Shown: positions 49,258 through 58,955 of the stretch, one piece after another
How positions within the stretch are numbered: the stretch's first letter is position 1
Layout: the number at the start of each line of letters is the position of its first letter
Assembly (NCBI GenBank): GCA_029261855.1
Contig: JAJDAN010000089.1
Span: forward strand, 1 to 64,000
Source: Deltaproteobacteria bacterium
Lineage (GTDB): Bacteria; Myxococcota_A; UBA9160; UBA4427
Direction of reading: 5' to 3'
DNA length: 64,000 nucleotides
Notes under the pieces: model-generated
What the model saw: only the letters and a program-made list of their open reading frames with translations
Databases searched by the model: none
What the model was told of the DNA's origin: nothing
Translations under genes and position numbers: made by a program

Positions 49258-49874
49258 GGCTGCTCCTCCTCGTTCGAAGTGCCGCGTAGGAAGCCTTCGA
49301 GGGACGCCCACACCTGTTCCGGCGTGGCACTCGAGAGGTCGTCTTCTCGCGGCGCGCGATGGGCATCCGTATCCGCCGCTCCGCGGATGACGCCAATCAC
49401 CATCCACACGAGCAGTGTCAATGGCGCGTCTGGCGTGATCTCCCTTCGCTCCTGCGCATCTGCGAGACAACGACGGACGAACGTCAGCGACCGCTCGACC
49501 ATGCGGCCTACGCGCGCAGCGCCTTCGTGCCCGGCGGCCTCCGCCAGGCGGTCATTGAAGGCTAGACGCAGGATTTCGGGCCGCTCGCGAACGAGGGCGA
49601 GCCGCATCACGACGAACGCGCCGAGACGCTCGAGCGGCAGCCCCTCGTCGGGTGGAAAGGCTTCCGCGATCGAATCTTCGAAAACAGCGATCGCGGCGTC
49701 GACGATCTCGTTCATGTTCTTGAAGTGACGGAAGATCGTCCCGTCCGCGATTCCGACCTGCTCTGCCAAGGCGGCGGACGTCAGACGGCGCACACCCTGG
49801 GTGGAGATGATTCGAAGGGCTGCTTTCGCGATCTGGGCTTGCCGCTCCGCGGTCGGGAGGCGCTTGGATGACAT
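49254..49874 (-). CDS. TetR-family transcriptional regulator
   Basis: A 206-residue TetR regulator. The helix-turn-helix (about 10-56) carries RLTSAALAEQVGIADGTIFR and HFKNMNEIVDAA. It heads the operon TetR-cupin-adaptor-permease-ATPase, with ATGA overlap to the cupin, so it should be autoregulated. An 18-base near-palindrome 13 bases before its ATG is the probable operator. Such operons typically respond to the drug or metabolite they export. Confidence 0.9.
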   Translation of the reverse strand: MSSKRLPTAERQAQIAKAALRIISTQGVRRLTSAALAEQVGIADGTIFRHFKNMNEIVDAAIAVFEDSIAEAFPPDEGLPLERLGAFVVMRLALVRERPEILRLAFNDRLAEAAGHEGAARVGRMVERSLTFVRRCLADAQERREITPDAPLTLLVWMVIGVIRGAADTDAHRAPREDDLSSATPEQVWASLEGFLRGTSNEEEQP

Positions 49875-49887
49875 GGCTCGAGATAAG

Positions 49888-49905
49888 CAAGCAAGTACTC
49901 GCTTG
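49888..49905. promoter_or_regulatory. Operator-like near-palindrome CAAGCAAGTACTCGCTTG
   Basis: Sixteen of 18 bases obey two-fold symmetry about AGTACT. It lies 13 bases before the start codon of the TetR gene that heads the export operon, the usual place for autorepression. Confidence 0.65.
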
Positions 49906-49962
49906 TCAAGAGAAGCACTGGAGTTTGGGTGCGATTGCGAGTCGGGAAAAGGCTGGAAACCT

Positions 49963-50463
49963 TCAGCTCTCGCGGATGTCGTATTTCACCGCGAGCGCCA
50001 GGGTGAGCAGCACACCCAGCAGGAACAGCCCGCCCGAGTAGCCGAAAATTGCGAAGGCCTCCTTGGCTTCGGAGCGTCCCATCTCGGGCCCGTACATTGC
50101 CGCAAAGAGCCACACGAACGGGTAGAGGAAGCCACCGCCCGCTGTCAGGTACGACGCGGCCAGCTTGAGCTTCTCGGGCGCGTCGACCCGCACCAGAAAG
50201 AGCAGCAGCCCCAACACCATCGCTCCAATGCCGGTGGCGTGGAAGTGGTAGCGCTGGTAGTAGCGCCAGTTCTTGCCCGCTTCGGCCTGCAGCTTCGCTG
50301 CCTTCTCCACCGGGTCGGCCATGGCCTGGATCTCCACGTTGCGCTCGAGACCCGCGGCGATCTTGTGCTCGAACATGGCCTCGTTGGCGCCAAAGAGAAT
50401 GGCGATGGATACACCGCCGGCCATCCCGGAGACGGCGAGCAGAAAAGGAATCTTCTTGAGCAT
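49963..50463 (-). CDS. Four-helix membrane protein
   Basis: A 166-residue membrane protein with about four hydrophobic helices (near 7-27, 77-93, 103-125 and 138-160) and a charged loop between the first two (HKIAAGLERNVEIQAMADPV, NWRYYQRYHFHATGIGAM). The RYHFHATG and YLTAGGGFLYPFVWLF stretches look conserved, but I recognise no named family. The ATG follows TGGAGGCCTGA. It is 69 bases behind the Baeyer-Villiger monooxygenase on the same strand and probably in its transcript. Confidence 0.8.
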   Translation of the reverse strand: MLKKIPFLLAVSGMAGGVSIAILFGANEAMFEHKIAAGLERNVEIQAMADPVEKAAKLQAEAGKNWRYYQRYHFHATGIGAMVLGLLLFLVRVDAPEKLKLAASYLTAGGGFLYPFVWLFAAMYGPEMGRSEAKEAFAIFGYSGGLFLLGVLLTLALAVKYDIRES

Positions 50464-50532
50464 TCAGGCCTCCATGTGCGCGCCCGCCCCAAGCCGCCGC
50501 GGATTCGGGAGCAACTTCCGCTTGCCACCTGC

Positions 50533-52194
50533 TTACGACGCTTCGGCGTCTTCCGCGCGGTGCTCCGCCTCGAACGAGAACCCTTCGTAGTCCTTGGCCG
50601 CTACCTCGGCGATGCGCTGGTAGTACAGCATGCCACCCAGGTAAACGGAGAAGTAGCGGGGCTTGCCCTCGATGTTCGCGCCTGTCCACCAGGAGTCGGT
50701 GCGGGGAAAGAGTGTGGCATTCGCGAGCCCGGTGACCTCGTTGGCCCAAGCCTCTTCGCTGTCGGTCGTCGGTTCGACGGCGCCCAGACCCCGCTCGCGC
50801 AGATGGCGCATGAACTCCCCGAGCCAGTTCAGCTGGCGCTCGGCGCCGAGCGGCATGTTGTAGAACACGCCGGGCGACCCGGGACCGTGGATCATGAACA
50901 GATTGGGAAATCCGGCGATCGTGAGACCGAGATAGTTGTGGAAGCGGTCCTTCCATCTCTCCTTGAGGCTCATGCCGCCGCGTCCCTTGGGGTTGAGCCG
51001 CAGCATCGACCCGCTGATGGCATCGAAGCCGGTCGCCAGCACGAGCATGTCGATGGGGTGCTCTCCGGTCCGAGTCACCACGCTGGTGGGCGTGAACCGC
51101 TCGATGGGGTCCTCGCGCAGGTCGACCAGGCTGACGTTGTCGCGGTTGAAGGTCTCGAAGTAGCCGTCGTCGAGGATCGGCCGCTTGGTGATCACGAAGT
51201 AGTCGGGCATCAGCTTCTCGGCAGTCTCCGGGTCGCGCACGATCTCGCGGATCTTGTCGCGCACGAAGTCGGCCAGCGAGCGGTTGGCTTCCTCGCTGAT
51301 CGCGATGTCGACGTAGAGATCCAGGAAGAACTTGAAGCCACCTCGCTGCCACAGCTCTTCGTACAGCACTCGACGCTGCTCGGGCGTGTCCTCGAGGGCC
51401 GAGCGCGTGTGCATGTCGAAGGGGAAGCCCGAGAGGTTCGCGTTCATCTTCGCGCGGACGGCGTCCCAGTTCGCTCTCGCTTCAGCCATCTCGTCGGGCG
51501 TGATGGGGCGGTTCCGTGCGGGAAAGGAGTACTGCGGCGTGCGCTGGAGCACCGTCACGTGCGCCGCCTCCTTGGCGATCTCGGGGATCGACTGGATCCC
51601 CGAGGAGCCCGTACCGATCACGGCAACGCGCTTGCCCTCGAAGGAAACAGGCTCGTGGGGCCAGCGGCCGGTGTGGTAGCACTCGCCCGCGAAGTCGTGG
51701 ATCCCCGGGATGTCGGGCATGTTCGCAGTGGAGAGGGCGCCCACCGCGCAGATCAGGAACTGGGCGGAGGCGCGCACGCCAGTGCTGGTCTCCACCGTCC
51801 AGCGCTGCGCCGCTTCGTCGTAGCGGGCGTCCTGTACCCAGGTCTCGAACTGGATGTCGCGGCGGAGATCGAAGCGATCGGCGACATGCTCGAGGTAGGC
51901 CAGCACCGAGGCCTGGTCGGACTGGGTCTCTTCCCAGTCCCACTCCTGCATGAGCTCTTCCGAGAACGTGTAGCAGTAGAAGGGGCTGCCCGGACCGTCG
52001 ACCCTTGCGCCCGGGTAACGGTTGTACCACCAGGTGCCACCGACGTCGCTGGCACCGTCGTACACCCGCACCGAAAGGCCCATCTCACGCAGATGGTGCA
52101 CTGCGTACATGCCGCTCACACCCGCGCCGATGATCACCGCGTCATAGTGTTCGACTGCCCCGCTCTTTCGCGGAGGCTGATGCTTGCTCGTCAT
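50533..52194 (-). CDS. Baeyer-Villiger-type flavin monooxygenase
   Basis: A 553-residue class B flavoprotein monooxygenase of typical cyclohexanone/phenylacetone monooxygenase length. FAD site GAGVSG (23-28), the fingerprint FAGECYHTGRWPH (from Phe168 to Pro179, exact FxGxxxHxxxWP), and NADPH site GTGSSG near 195. GGTWWYNRYPGARVDGPG is the conserved flavin-shielding segment. The ATG follows AGGAGAAGAGA. It is more canonical than the enzyme at 3577-5067. Substrates could be cyclic ketones, steroids or long-chain ketones. Confidence 0.95.
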   Translation of the reverse strand: MTSKHQPPRKSGAVEHYDAVIIGAGVSGMYAVHHLREMGLSVRVYDGASDVGGTWWYNRYPGARVDGPGSPFYCYTFSEELMQEWDWEETQSDQASVLAYLEHVADRFDLRRDIQFETWVQDARYDEAAQRWTVETSTGVRASAQFLICAVGALSTANMPDIPGIHDFAGECYHTGRWPHEPVSFEGKRVAVIGTGSSGIQSIPEIAKEAAHVTVLQRTPQYSFPARNRPITPDEMAEARANWDAVRAKMNANLSGFPFDMHTRSALEDTPEQRRVLYEELWQRGGFKFFLDLYVDIAISEEANRSLADFVRDKIREIVRDPETAEKLMPDYFVITKRPILDDGYFETFNRDNVSLVDLREDPIERFTPTSVVTRTGEHPIDMLVLATGFDAISGSMLRLNPKGRGGMSLKERWKDRFHNYLGLTIAGFPNLFMIHGPGSPGVFYNMPLGAERQLNWLGEFMRHLRERGLGAVEPTTDSEEAWANEVTGLANATLFPRTDSWWTGANIEGKPRYFSVYLGGMLYYQRIAEVAAKDYEGFSFEAEHRAEDAEAS

Positions 52195-52336
52195 TCTCTT
52201 CTCCTGCGCCCTGCGCGTTCGGGCGTTGCGCTCGCTGAGCGGGGCTTCGATACCGATCGAACTCGGCCAGCGCCGCCCACGCGAGTATGGACTCGAGCGC
52301 CGGATGAGCCCAGTCCGATTCCGCTTGCTGAGAGCA

Positions 52337-53649
52337 TCACTTGCCCCTCGTCGCCCACGCCAGCACCGCCAGACCGGCCACCGCAGAAGCGACGGATGCG
52401 GACAAGATGCCCAACTTGGCCGCGTTGATCAGCGCGTCGTCGAGCGCCAGGTCGGCTATGAACAGCGCCATCGTGAAGCCGATCCCGGCGAGCAGGCCTC
52501 CCCCGGCGAGCAGGCCCCAACCCATGTCCGGAGGACGACTCGCCAGGCCCGAACGCACCGCAAGCCACCCGAAGGCCAGGATCCCGACGGGCTTGCCGAT
52601 CGTGAATCCGACGAAGACCGCAAACGTGACAGGGCTACCGCGGTCTGCCCAGGACAACGGCATTCCGGCATTGGCGAACGCGAAGAGCGGCATGATGGCG
52701 AAGCTCACCCACGGGTGCAGCATGATCTCCAGGCGTTCGACGGGCGATACCGTCTCTCGGATCGCGACCTTGCTCCGTCGCCATGCCCTGCGACCTTCCG
52801 CCCTGTCGCCCCGGCGATCTCCGGATGGATCGTCGACCTCCCGCTCCCGGATTGCCTGAAGGCGATCGTCGCTCACCCATCTTCCTGTCGGCGTCAGCAG
52901 GCCAAGCACCACGCCGGTGATGGTGGCGTGTATGCCAGAGGCATCCACCGACAGCCAGATCACCGCCCCCACCAGGAAGTAGAGCGGTACGCTGCGGATT
53001 CCAAACCGTGCCATCCCGCGCACGCTGGCGATGCCGAACGCGCCCAGGGCAAGCGCTCCCCAGGCGAGCTGGCTGCTGTAACCGATCGCAACCACCAGAA
53101 TGGCTCCGATGTCATCGACGATCGCGAGCGACAGCATGAAGACCCGCAAGCTCTGGGGGATGCGCCGCCCCAGGAGAGCCAGGCAGCCGATGACAAACGC
53201 GGTGTCGGTAGCCATGACCGTGCCCCAGCCGTGCGCGCCTTCTCGACCCAGCTGCAGCGTCAGGTACAGGGCCGCGGGCACGAGCATCCCACCCACGGCG
53301 GCCGCGATCGAGAACGCGGCCATGCGCGGGCTTCGGAGCTCGCCCAGGACCAGCTCGCGCTTGAGCTCCAACGCGACCACGAAGAAGAAGAGCGTCATCA
53401 GACCGTCGTTGATCCACTCTCGCGACGATCGCGCGAATTCGAACGAGCCGACCTGAATGCCGACGGGCAGCTCCCAAGCGCTCGAGAAGGCGTGGGCCCA
53501 GGGCGAGTTGGACAGCGCCAGGGCGGCGACGGTGAACAGCAGCAGAATGCCGCCGCCGAGCGCCTCGACGCGCAGGAACCACGCAGCTGGTCCACGGGCT
53601 CTGCGGGCAGCCGATCGAGCCCCGTATCCGCTTGTCGATCTTCGTTCAT
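52337..53649 (-). CDS. nhaA: Na+/H+ antiporter NhaA, frameshifted near N terminus
   Basis: NhaA antiporter with the ion-binding Asp pair in LAIVDDIGAILVVAIGY and the helix patterns of the family. The main frame is open to about 53592, well beyond its first ATG at 53398: upstream it reads WFLRVEALGGGILLLFTV, NSPWAHAFSSAWELP and REWINDGLMTLFFFVVALE, all standard NhaA N-terminal sequence. That frame has no start codon. The ATG at 53649 begins MNEDRQADTGLDRLPAEPVD in another frame, which would join after a one-base insertion around 53585-53590. Either a recent frameshift or a sequencing error. Loop insertion of about 40 charged residues in the middle. Confidence 0.85.
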
Positions 53650-53770
53650 GCCGACTCGCCCGGGCCGCGGAGCGCCGCGGTCACTTCCGCTCGCGTCCTA
53701 GGGTCGAAGCCCCCATCATCTGCGGAAGTGCTGGCGCAGGCGAAGCGCCTCCGCCTCTCCTGGTAGCTCG

Positions 53771-56191
53771 TTAGCGACGCAGGCCCGGATAGTCCTTCGG
53801 GTCGAACGCGTCCACCTGGATCGCCTCCTCGCGCGCTTCTTCCGCCTCGTGCAGGCGCTCGAACTCCTCGGCCGAGATGATCCCCGCTTCGAGGGCGCGC
53901 TCGGCCAGGCGCTGGCCCGGCTCGCGGTCGAGGTCGCCCGCGCGCACGGCCTCGCGAATCTTCGCCTCGACGGAGAGCGCGGCAACGGCCTTCGCGAGCG
54001 CGGCTTCGAGGCGCCCGAGGCCGGCCTCCTCCGCCGGCGGCCGGTAGATGTCGGCGGTGAGCGCGTCGCGTGCTCCGGCGTCGTCGAGCAGCGCGCGGGC
54101 CACCGCGGCGCCCTGGGCGTCCGACGGCGGCGAGAGATTGCGACCGATGGGGAAGACGAGCGGCCGGAGCGCCCAGGCCGCGCCGCGGTTCGGCAGGTTG
54201 GCGAGCACCCCGGCCAGCGCCTCCTGACACTGGAAGAGCGCGTGCGCGCACGCCCATTCCACGAAGGGGCGCTCGCGCTCCGGCTGGCCGGCATCGCAGA
54301 AGCGCTTCAGCGTCGCCGAGGCCAGGTACATCCACGCGAGTACATCGGCGAGACGACCCGTGATCTTCTCCCGCCGCTTGAGCTTTCCGCCTAACGTCGC
54401 CATGCAGGCGTCCGAGACGAGCGCGAAGGCTGCGCTCATGCGCGTGAGCCGCCCGAACCACGGCCCGACGGAACCGGCCTCCGGGAGCCGCACCAGGCGA
54501 CCGTCGATCAGGCCTAGCACCAGCGCCCGCGTGGCCGTGGAGAACACGAAGCCCACGTGTCCGAAGAAGGCCCGGTCAAAGCGTTCGCGGTCTTCCGCTG
54601 CAACAGCCTCGATCTCCTCGAAGGCGAAGGGGTGACAGCGGATAGCGCCCTGTCCGTAGATGATCATCGAGCGCGTCAGGATGTTGGAGCCCTCGACGGT
54701 GATGCCGATGGGCGCCGCCACGTGCGCCCGCGCCAGGATGTTCCTCGGGCCCCGGCAGATGGCGGCGCCGGCCCGGATGTCCATGGCGTCGTTCACGACC
54801 GCTCGCATGCCCTCGGTCAGGTACGCCTTCACCACCGCCGAGAGCACGGAGGGCTTCTCCCCCGCGTCCACGGCGCCCGCGGTGAGCGTGCGCGCCGCGC
54901 TCATCAGATAGGTGAGGCCGCCGATGCGCGCGAGCGGCTCCTCGATGCCCTCGAAGCGGCCGATCGGCGTGTCGAACTGCTCACGTACCATGCCGTAGGC
55001 GCTGACCACACGCGCCGCGAGCTGCGAGCCTCCCACCGAGAGCGCCGGCAGCGAGATCGAGCGTCCCGCCGCGAGGCTCTCCATCAACATGCGCCAGCCC
55101 TGTCCCGCCCGCTCACGGCCGCCGACGATGAAGCCGAGAGGAACGAAGACGTCGCGACCTTCGTTCGGGCCGTTCTGGAAGGGCACGCCGAGCGGGTCGT
55201 GGCGCTTTCCGATGTCGATGCCTGGCAGGTTCGACGGGATGAGCGCGCAGGTGATGCCGAGGTCTTCCTCGTCACCGAGGAGACGTTCCGGGTCGCGCAG
55301 CTTGAAGGCCAGGCCGATGACCGTCGAGATCGGGCCCAGCGTGATGTAGCGCTTGCGCCAGTGGAGGCGCATGCCCAGCACTTCCTCGCCCTCGAACTTG
55401 CCGCGGCAGATGATCCCCTCGCTCTGGGTGGCGGCGGCATCGCTCCCGGCCTCGGGGCCGGTGAGGGCGAAGCACGGGACCTCCTCGCCGCGTGCCAGAC
55501 GGGGCAGGTAGTGGCGCTTCTGCTCTTCCGTACCGTAGTGGAGCAGCAGCTCCGCAGGCCCGAGGGAGTTCGGAACCATCACCGTCACCGCCGCCGCAAT
55601 GCTGCGGCTCGAGAGCTTGGTGACGACGGCGGAGTGCGCGATGGCGGAGAAGCCCAGGCCGCCGTGCTCCTCGGGGATGATCATCCCGAAGAAGCGGTGC
55701 TCGCTCAGGAAGGCCCAGACCTCCTCGGGCAGGTCACCCCGCTGCGAAATCTCCCAGTCGTCGAGCATCGCGCACAGCTCCTCGACCGGGCCGCCGAGGA
55801 AGGCCTTCTCCGCGGACGAGAGCTGCTGGGGCTCGAAGGCCAGGAGCTTGCGCCAGTCGGGTTTGCCGGAGAAGAGGTCGCCGTCCCACCAGACCGTGCC
55901 CGCCTCGAGGGCGATGCGCTCCGTCTCGCCCAGACGCGGAAGCAGCCCCGCGACGATCGGCATGACACGCGCAGTGACGTACCGCTGGCGCAGGTCAGGA
56001 CGCCCGAACAAGGTGGCGAGTCCCCCAAGCGCGACCAGCGACGCGCCATAGAGCCACGGCGAGTCGACCCCGGTGAACGCCCACCCGACGAGTGCCAGCG
56101 CGCCACCGAGCGTCCAGGCCGCAAAGCCGCGGCCCACGTAGAGGAGCGCGCCCACCGTCGCGCCGACCAGGATCGTGACGAAGATGCTCAT
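53771..56191 (-). CDS. fadE: Large acyl-CoA dehydrogenase FadE
   Basis: An 806-residue acyl-CoA dehydrogenase of the FadE (YafH) type, near E. coli FadE's 814. Two N-terminal hydrophobic helices (about 5-62) anchor it; the dehydrogenase core begins near 110 (EHRFFGMIIPEEHGGLGFS; CFALTGPEAGSDAAAT), and a long C-terminal domain (FVEWACAHALFQCQEALAGV; late AEEFERLHEAEEAREEAIQVDAF) is FadE-specific. It catalyses the first step of fatty-acid beta-oxidation. The ATG follows GGAAGGAGACAAGC. It is upstream of nhaA on the same strand. Confidence 0.94.
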   Translation of the reverse strand: MSIFVTILVGATVGALLYVGRGFAAWTLGGALALVGWAFTGVDSPWLYGASLVALGGLATLFGRPDLRQRYVTARVMPIVAGLLPRLGETERIALEAGTVWWDGDLFSGKPDWRKLLAFEPQQLSSAEKAFLGGPVEELCAMLDDWEISQRGDLPEEVWAFLSEHRFFGMIIPEEHGGLGFSAIAHSAVVTKLSSRSIAAAVTVMVPNSLGPAELLLHYGTEEQKRHYLPRLARGEEVPCFALTGPEAGSDAAATQSEGIICRGKFEGEEVLGMRLHWRKRYITLGPISTVIGLAFKLRDPERLLGDEEDLGITCALIPSNLPGIDIGKRHDPLGVPFQNGPNEGRDVFVPLGFIVGGRERAGQGWRMLMESLAAGRSISLPALSVGGSQLAARVVSAYGMVREQFDTPIGRFEGIEEPLARIGGLTYLMSAARTLTAGAVDAGEKPSVLSAVVKAYLTEGMRAVVNDAMDIRAGAAICRGPRNILARAHVAAPIGITVEGSNILTRSMIIYGQGAIRCHPFAFEEIEAVAAEDRERFDRAFFGHVGFVFSTATRALVLGLIDGRLVRLPEAGSVGPWFGRLTRMSAAFALVSDACMATLGGKLKRREKITGRLADVLAWMYLASATLKRFCDAGQPERERPFVEWACAHALFQCQEALAGVLANLPNRGAAWALRPLVFPIGRNLSPPSDAQGAAVARALLDDAGARDALTADIYRPPAEEAGLGRLEAALAKAVAALSVEAKIREAVRAGDLDREPGQRLAERALEAGIISAEEFERLHEAEEAREEAIQVDAFDPKDYPGLRR

Positions 56192-56473
56192 GCTTGTCTC
56201 CTTCCGGTGGCCCGGGTCGATTGCGCGGAGCGCGGCGTCAACGGGCGCCCGAGGACCGGCACTCGCGGATCCTAGGGAAGTGGAGCGATGCCGACGACGT
56301 CCTCGTGCTGAGGCGTCCCACAGCCGTGTAGGGCTGGTTCAACTGGAATCAAGAGGTCAGGCGTGTTGTCGCGAGTTCGAGCTCGGGTCTTTCTTCCGTC
56401 TATCGTGAGTTCGAGACCGGCCAATCGTTCTGCACCGCCGGGCTGTTCGCGCCCGGGCCGCTACGCTGCGAGC

Positions 56474-57838
56474 GTGCCCCCGACTGAAGACTCCGACCGG
56501 GATCCCAACTCGGATACCGACTCCGACTCCAACCTCGAACCCGACCTCAACGCCTCGCCTGCGCTCCGGCTGCGGCGTAGCCCGCTCGTGCTGGTCGCTG
56601 TCGGCGGGGGTGTGGCCTCCGGCAAGAGCACCGTGGCGGCGCGGCTCGCGCCCCTGCTCGGGGCCGTTCACTTCGGATCCGACGAAGTTCGAAACGAGGT
56701 GCCGCTGGACGGGCTCGACCCCTTCTCCCGCAGATTCGAGGACGTGGTGTACGCGGAACTCCTGCGACGCGCCGAGCGCGGCCTCGCGGACGGGCATTCG
56801 GTGGTCGTGGACGGCTGCTTTTCGCTGGCACACGAGCGCGAAGGCGCGCGTGCGATGGCGGTCAGGCACGGCGCGCCCTTTCTGTTCGTCGAATGTCGCG
56901 CGTCGCAAGCCGCGCTGCGCGAGCGGCTCGCCGCGCGCGACGCCGAAGTCGAGGAGCCCTTCTGGCAGACCGTGGCCGACGATCTTGCGCGGCGCTCCGA
57001 ACCTGTGGTGGAGCTGCCGGAAGACGAACACCGGGTCGTCGCCACCGACGAACCCGGCGACGAGGTTCTCGAAGAAGTCGCGGCACTCGTGCGGACGCGC
57101 CGCGCGCAGATCGCGATGCCAGAAGCCGTGACCTTCGACTGCTGGAACACCCTCATCTGCGAAGAAAACTGGGAACTCGCCCACGCGCTGCGAGTCACCC
57201 GGCTGCAGGAAGCCGCGGAGCAGGCGGGACGCCCGGTCTCGCCAGAAGAGGCTACGCGCGCTTTCGACTCGGCCTGGCTCCGACACATGCAACTGTGGCG
57301 CGCGGGGGAGGCGAGCGGTGCGCGCGAGGTCGCCCGATGGAGCCTCGCGGTGCTCGAACTCGAAGGAGACGAGCAGGCGCTCGATTCGCTGGTCAGCGCT
57401 TTCGAAGAGGCGTCGCACACCGGCGATGTGGTCGCGCTCGAGGGCGCTCGGGAAACGCTCGAAGCGCTGCGTGCGGCCGGGATCCCCTGCGCGCTCGTGT
57501 GTGACACGGGGCTGACGCCGGGCCGTGTGGTGCGCAAGCATCTCGACCGCCTCGGACTCCTCGAGAACCTCGCCGTGCAGGCCTTCTCCGACGAAGTCGG
57601 CGTCCCCAAGCCGGATCCGCAGATCTTTCGCGCAGCCCTCGAGCCGCTCGGGGTGAGCCCGGAACGCGCGCTCCACGTGGGCGACCTGCGCCACACCGAC
57701 GTGGCGGGTGCCCGCAGTCTCGCGATGCGCTCGGTTCGCATCCGGGCCAGCCATGACGACGAGTCGCCCCTGGCCGACGCCGACTTCGTCGTCGCCTCGC
57801 ACGCGGATCTGCGAGACCTGCTCGACCTCCACAAGTAA
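56474..57838 (+). CDS. P-loop kinase - HAD phosphatase fusion
   Basis: A 454-residue two-domain protein. Residues about 35-200: AAA/shikimate-kinase-like P-loop domain with Walker A GGGVASGKST, DEVRNEV and VVVDGCFSL. Residues about 213-454: HAD hydrolase with motif I VTFDCWNTLI, motif II VCDTG, motif III Lys in GVPKPDPQIF and motif IV HVGDLRHTD, plus a helical cap. The order kinase-then-HAD resembles T4-type polynucleotide kinase-phosphatase, but the HAD is of the phosphoglycolate-phosphatase type. The GTG at 56474 is preferred over a TTG at 56363; the N terminus is a Ser/Asp repeat. Substrate unknown. Confidence 0.75.
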   Translation: MPPTEDSDRDPNSDTDSDSNLEPDLNASPALRLRRSPLVLVAVGGGVASGKSTVAARLAPLLGAVHFGSDEVRNEVPLDGLDPFSRRFEDVVYAELLRRAERGLADGHSVVVDGCFSLAHEREGARAMAVRHGAPFLFVECRASQAALRERLAARDAEVEEPFWQTVADDLARRSEPVVELPEDEHRVVATDEPGDEVLEEVAALVRTRRAQIAMPEAVTFDCWNTLICEENWELAHALRVTRLQEAAEQAGRPVSPEEATRAFDSAWLRHMQLWRAGEASGAREVARWSLAVLELEGDEQALDSLVSAFEEASHTGDVVALEGARETLEALRAAGIPCALVCDTGLTPGRVVRKHLDRLGLLENLAVQAFSDEVGVPKPDPQIFRAALEPLGVSPERALHVGDLRHTDVAGARSLAMRSVRIRASHDDESPLADADFVVASHADLRDLLDLHK

Positions 57839-57855
57839 GACCGCGGCGATCCCCG

Positions 57856-57873
57856 ACCGCGCACCTGCGCGGT
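57856..57873. terminator. Hairpin after kinase-HAD gene
   Basis: ACCGCGC-ACCT-GCGCGGT, perfect seven-base stem, 18 bases after the TAA stop; no T-tract follows. The 250 bases beyond it to the next gene hold no recognisable coding sequence. Confidence 0.5.
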
Positions 57874-58091
57874 TCCTGACCGCGCGACACAAGCCGCCCC
57901 CGCATGGTCCCGTGCGCAGCACGAAAACTCAGAGCAGGGTCGCCCGCCCCTGCGGCGCCAGCTCGATCTCGCTGCCGGCCGACCCGCTGTGCGCAGCTCG
58001 TCAGACGGGCCAGGAGATCTGAGCATGGCGAGCACGACGGGTAGGAGGGGGCCTGACCGAGCTAGAGGGCTGACGCAGCTGCGAGCTTCCG

Positions 58092-58955
58092 CTAGCGGCG
58101 CCCCTCGTCCTTCACGCGGTAGATCCGCGCCATGTCCTGGGACACGAGGCTGGCCGCCGGCAGCGCGATTCCGCAGGACCGCCCGAGCTGCAGCGCGTGG
58201 GCGAGATCCTTCTCGGCGTTGAACATCTGGATCTTCACGAAGCTCTGGTATCCCTCGCTCGCGGCGGCCTCGTCCGGAAGTTTCTGGCCCGCAATGAAGC
58301 GCTGCTGCATCTCCGAAAGCTGGCCATTCGAAATCACGGCCTCGAGAAACTTCTCGGTGTCGAGCCCCGAGGCCTTCGCGAGGCGAAAGGATTCCGCGGC
58401 GGCGGCCCAGTTCACGTAGGTGAGCAGGTTCACACACAGCTTCAGCTTGGCGCCGGCGCCGAGCGGGCCGGCGTGGACGAGAGTCGTGCCGTAGGCCTCG
58501 AGGACGGGACGGGCCTTCTCCACGGCTTCCTGCTCCCCGCCGATCAGCAGCGTGAGCTCGCCCGCCTCCGCGACCGCGTGACCTCCCGTAACGCAGGCAT
58601 CGATCAGCTCCACTCCGCGCTCGCGGGCGGCAGCAGCCATCCGCTCGATGGTCGCGGGTTGCACGGTGCTGTGGATCGCGACGAGGGAGCCGGCAGCCAT
58701 CCCGGCCAGTGCGCCGTCCTCCCCGAGGAGCACTGCTTCGACGTGCGCATCCGCGGGAACGCAGATGGAGAGCACCTCGGCATGCTCACCGACTTCGCGA
58801 CAGCTCGAGGCCGGCTTCGCGCCAGCGGCCGCCAGCTCCTGCATGGGCTTGGGATCGAGATCGTAGACGCAGGCATCGAAGCCTTTGGGCGCGAGATTGC
58901 TGGCCATCGCCCCGCCCATGTCGCCGAGGCCGATGTAGCCGACGCGGATCTTCAT
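58092..58955 (-). CDS. Beta-hydroxyacid dehydrogenase (HIBADH family)
   Basis: A 287-residue NAD(P)-dependent dehydrogenase of the 3-hydroxyisobutyrate/tartronate-semialdehyde/GLYR family. N-terminal Rossmann motif GYIGLGDMGGAMASNL, substrate loop DACVTGGHAVAEAGELTLLIGG, and the catalytic Lys in GAGAKLKLCVNLL. Length is normal. The ATG has a strong AGGAGGACTCAC. It is monocistronic by position. Oxidation of a small 3-hydroxyacid (for example in valine breakdown) or imine reduction are both possible. Confidence 0.92.
   Translation of the reverse strand: MKIRVGYIGLGDMGGAMASNLAPKGFDACVYDLDPKPMQELAAAGAKPASSCREVGEHAEVLSICVPADAHVEAVLLGEDGALAGMAAGSLVAIHSTVQPATIERMAAAARERGVELIDACVTGGHAVAEAGELTLLIGGEQEAVEKARPVLEAYGTTLVHAGPLGAGAKLKLCVNLLTYVNWAAAAESFRLAKASGLDTEKFLEAVISNGQLSEMQQRFIAGQKLPDEAAASEGYQSFVKIQMFNAEKDLAHALQLGRSCGIALPAASLVSQDMARIYRVKDEGRR

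Noticed and set aside
49801-52428. 875-codon open frame on the plus strand
   Set aside because: Spans the antisense of three well-supported minus-strand genes, including a canonical Baeyer-Villiger monooxygenase; no domain in its translation.
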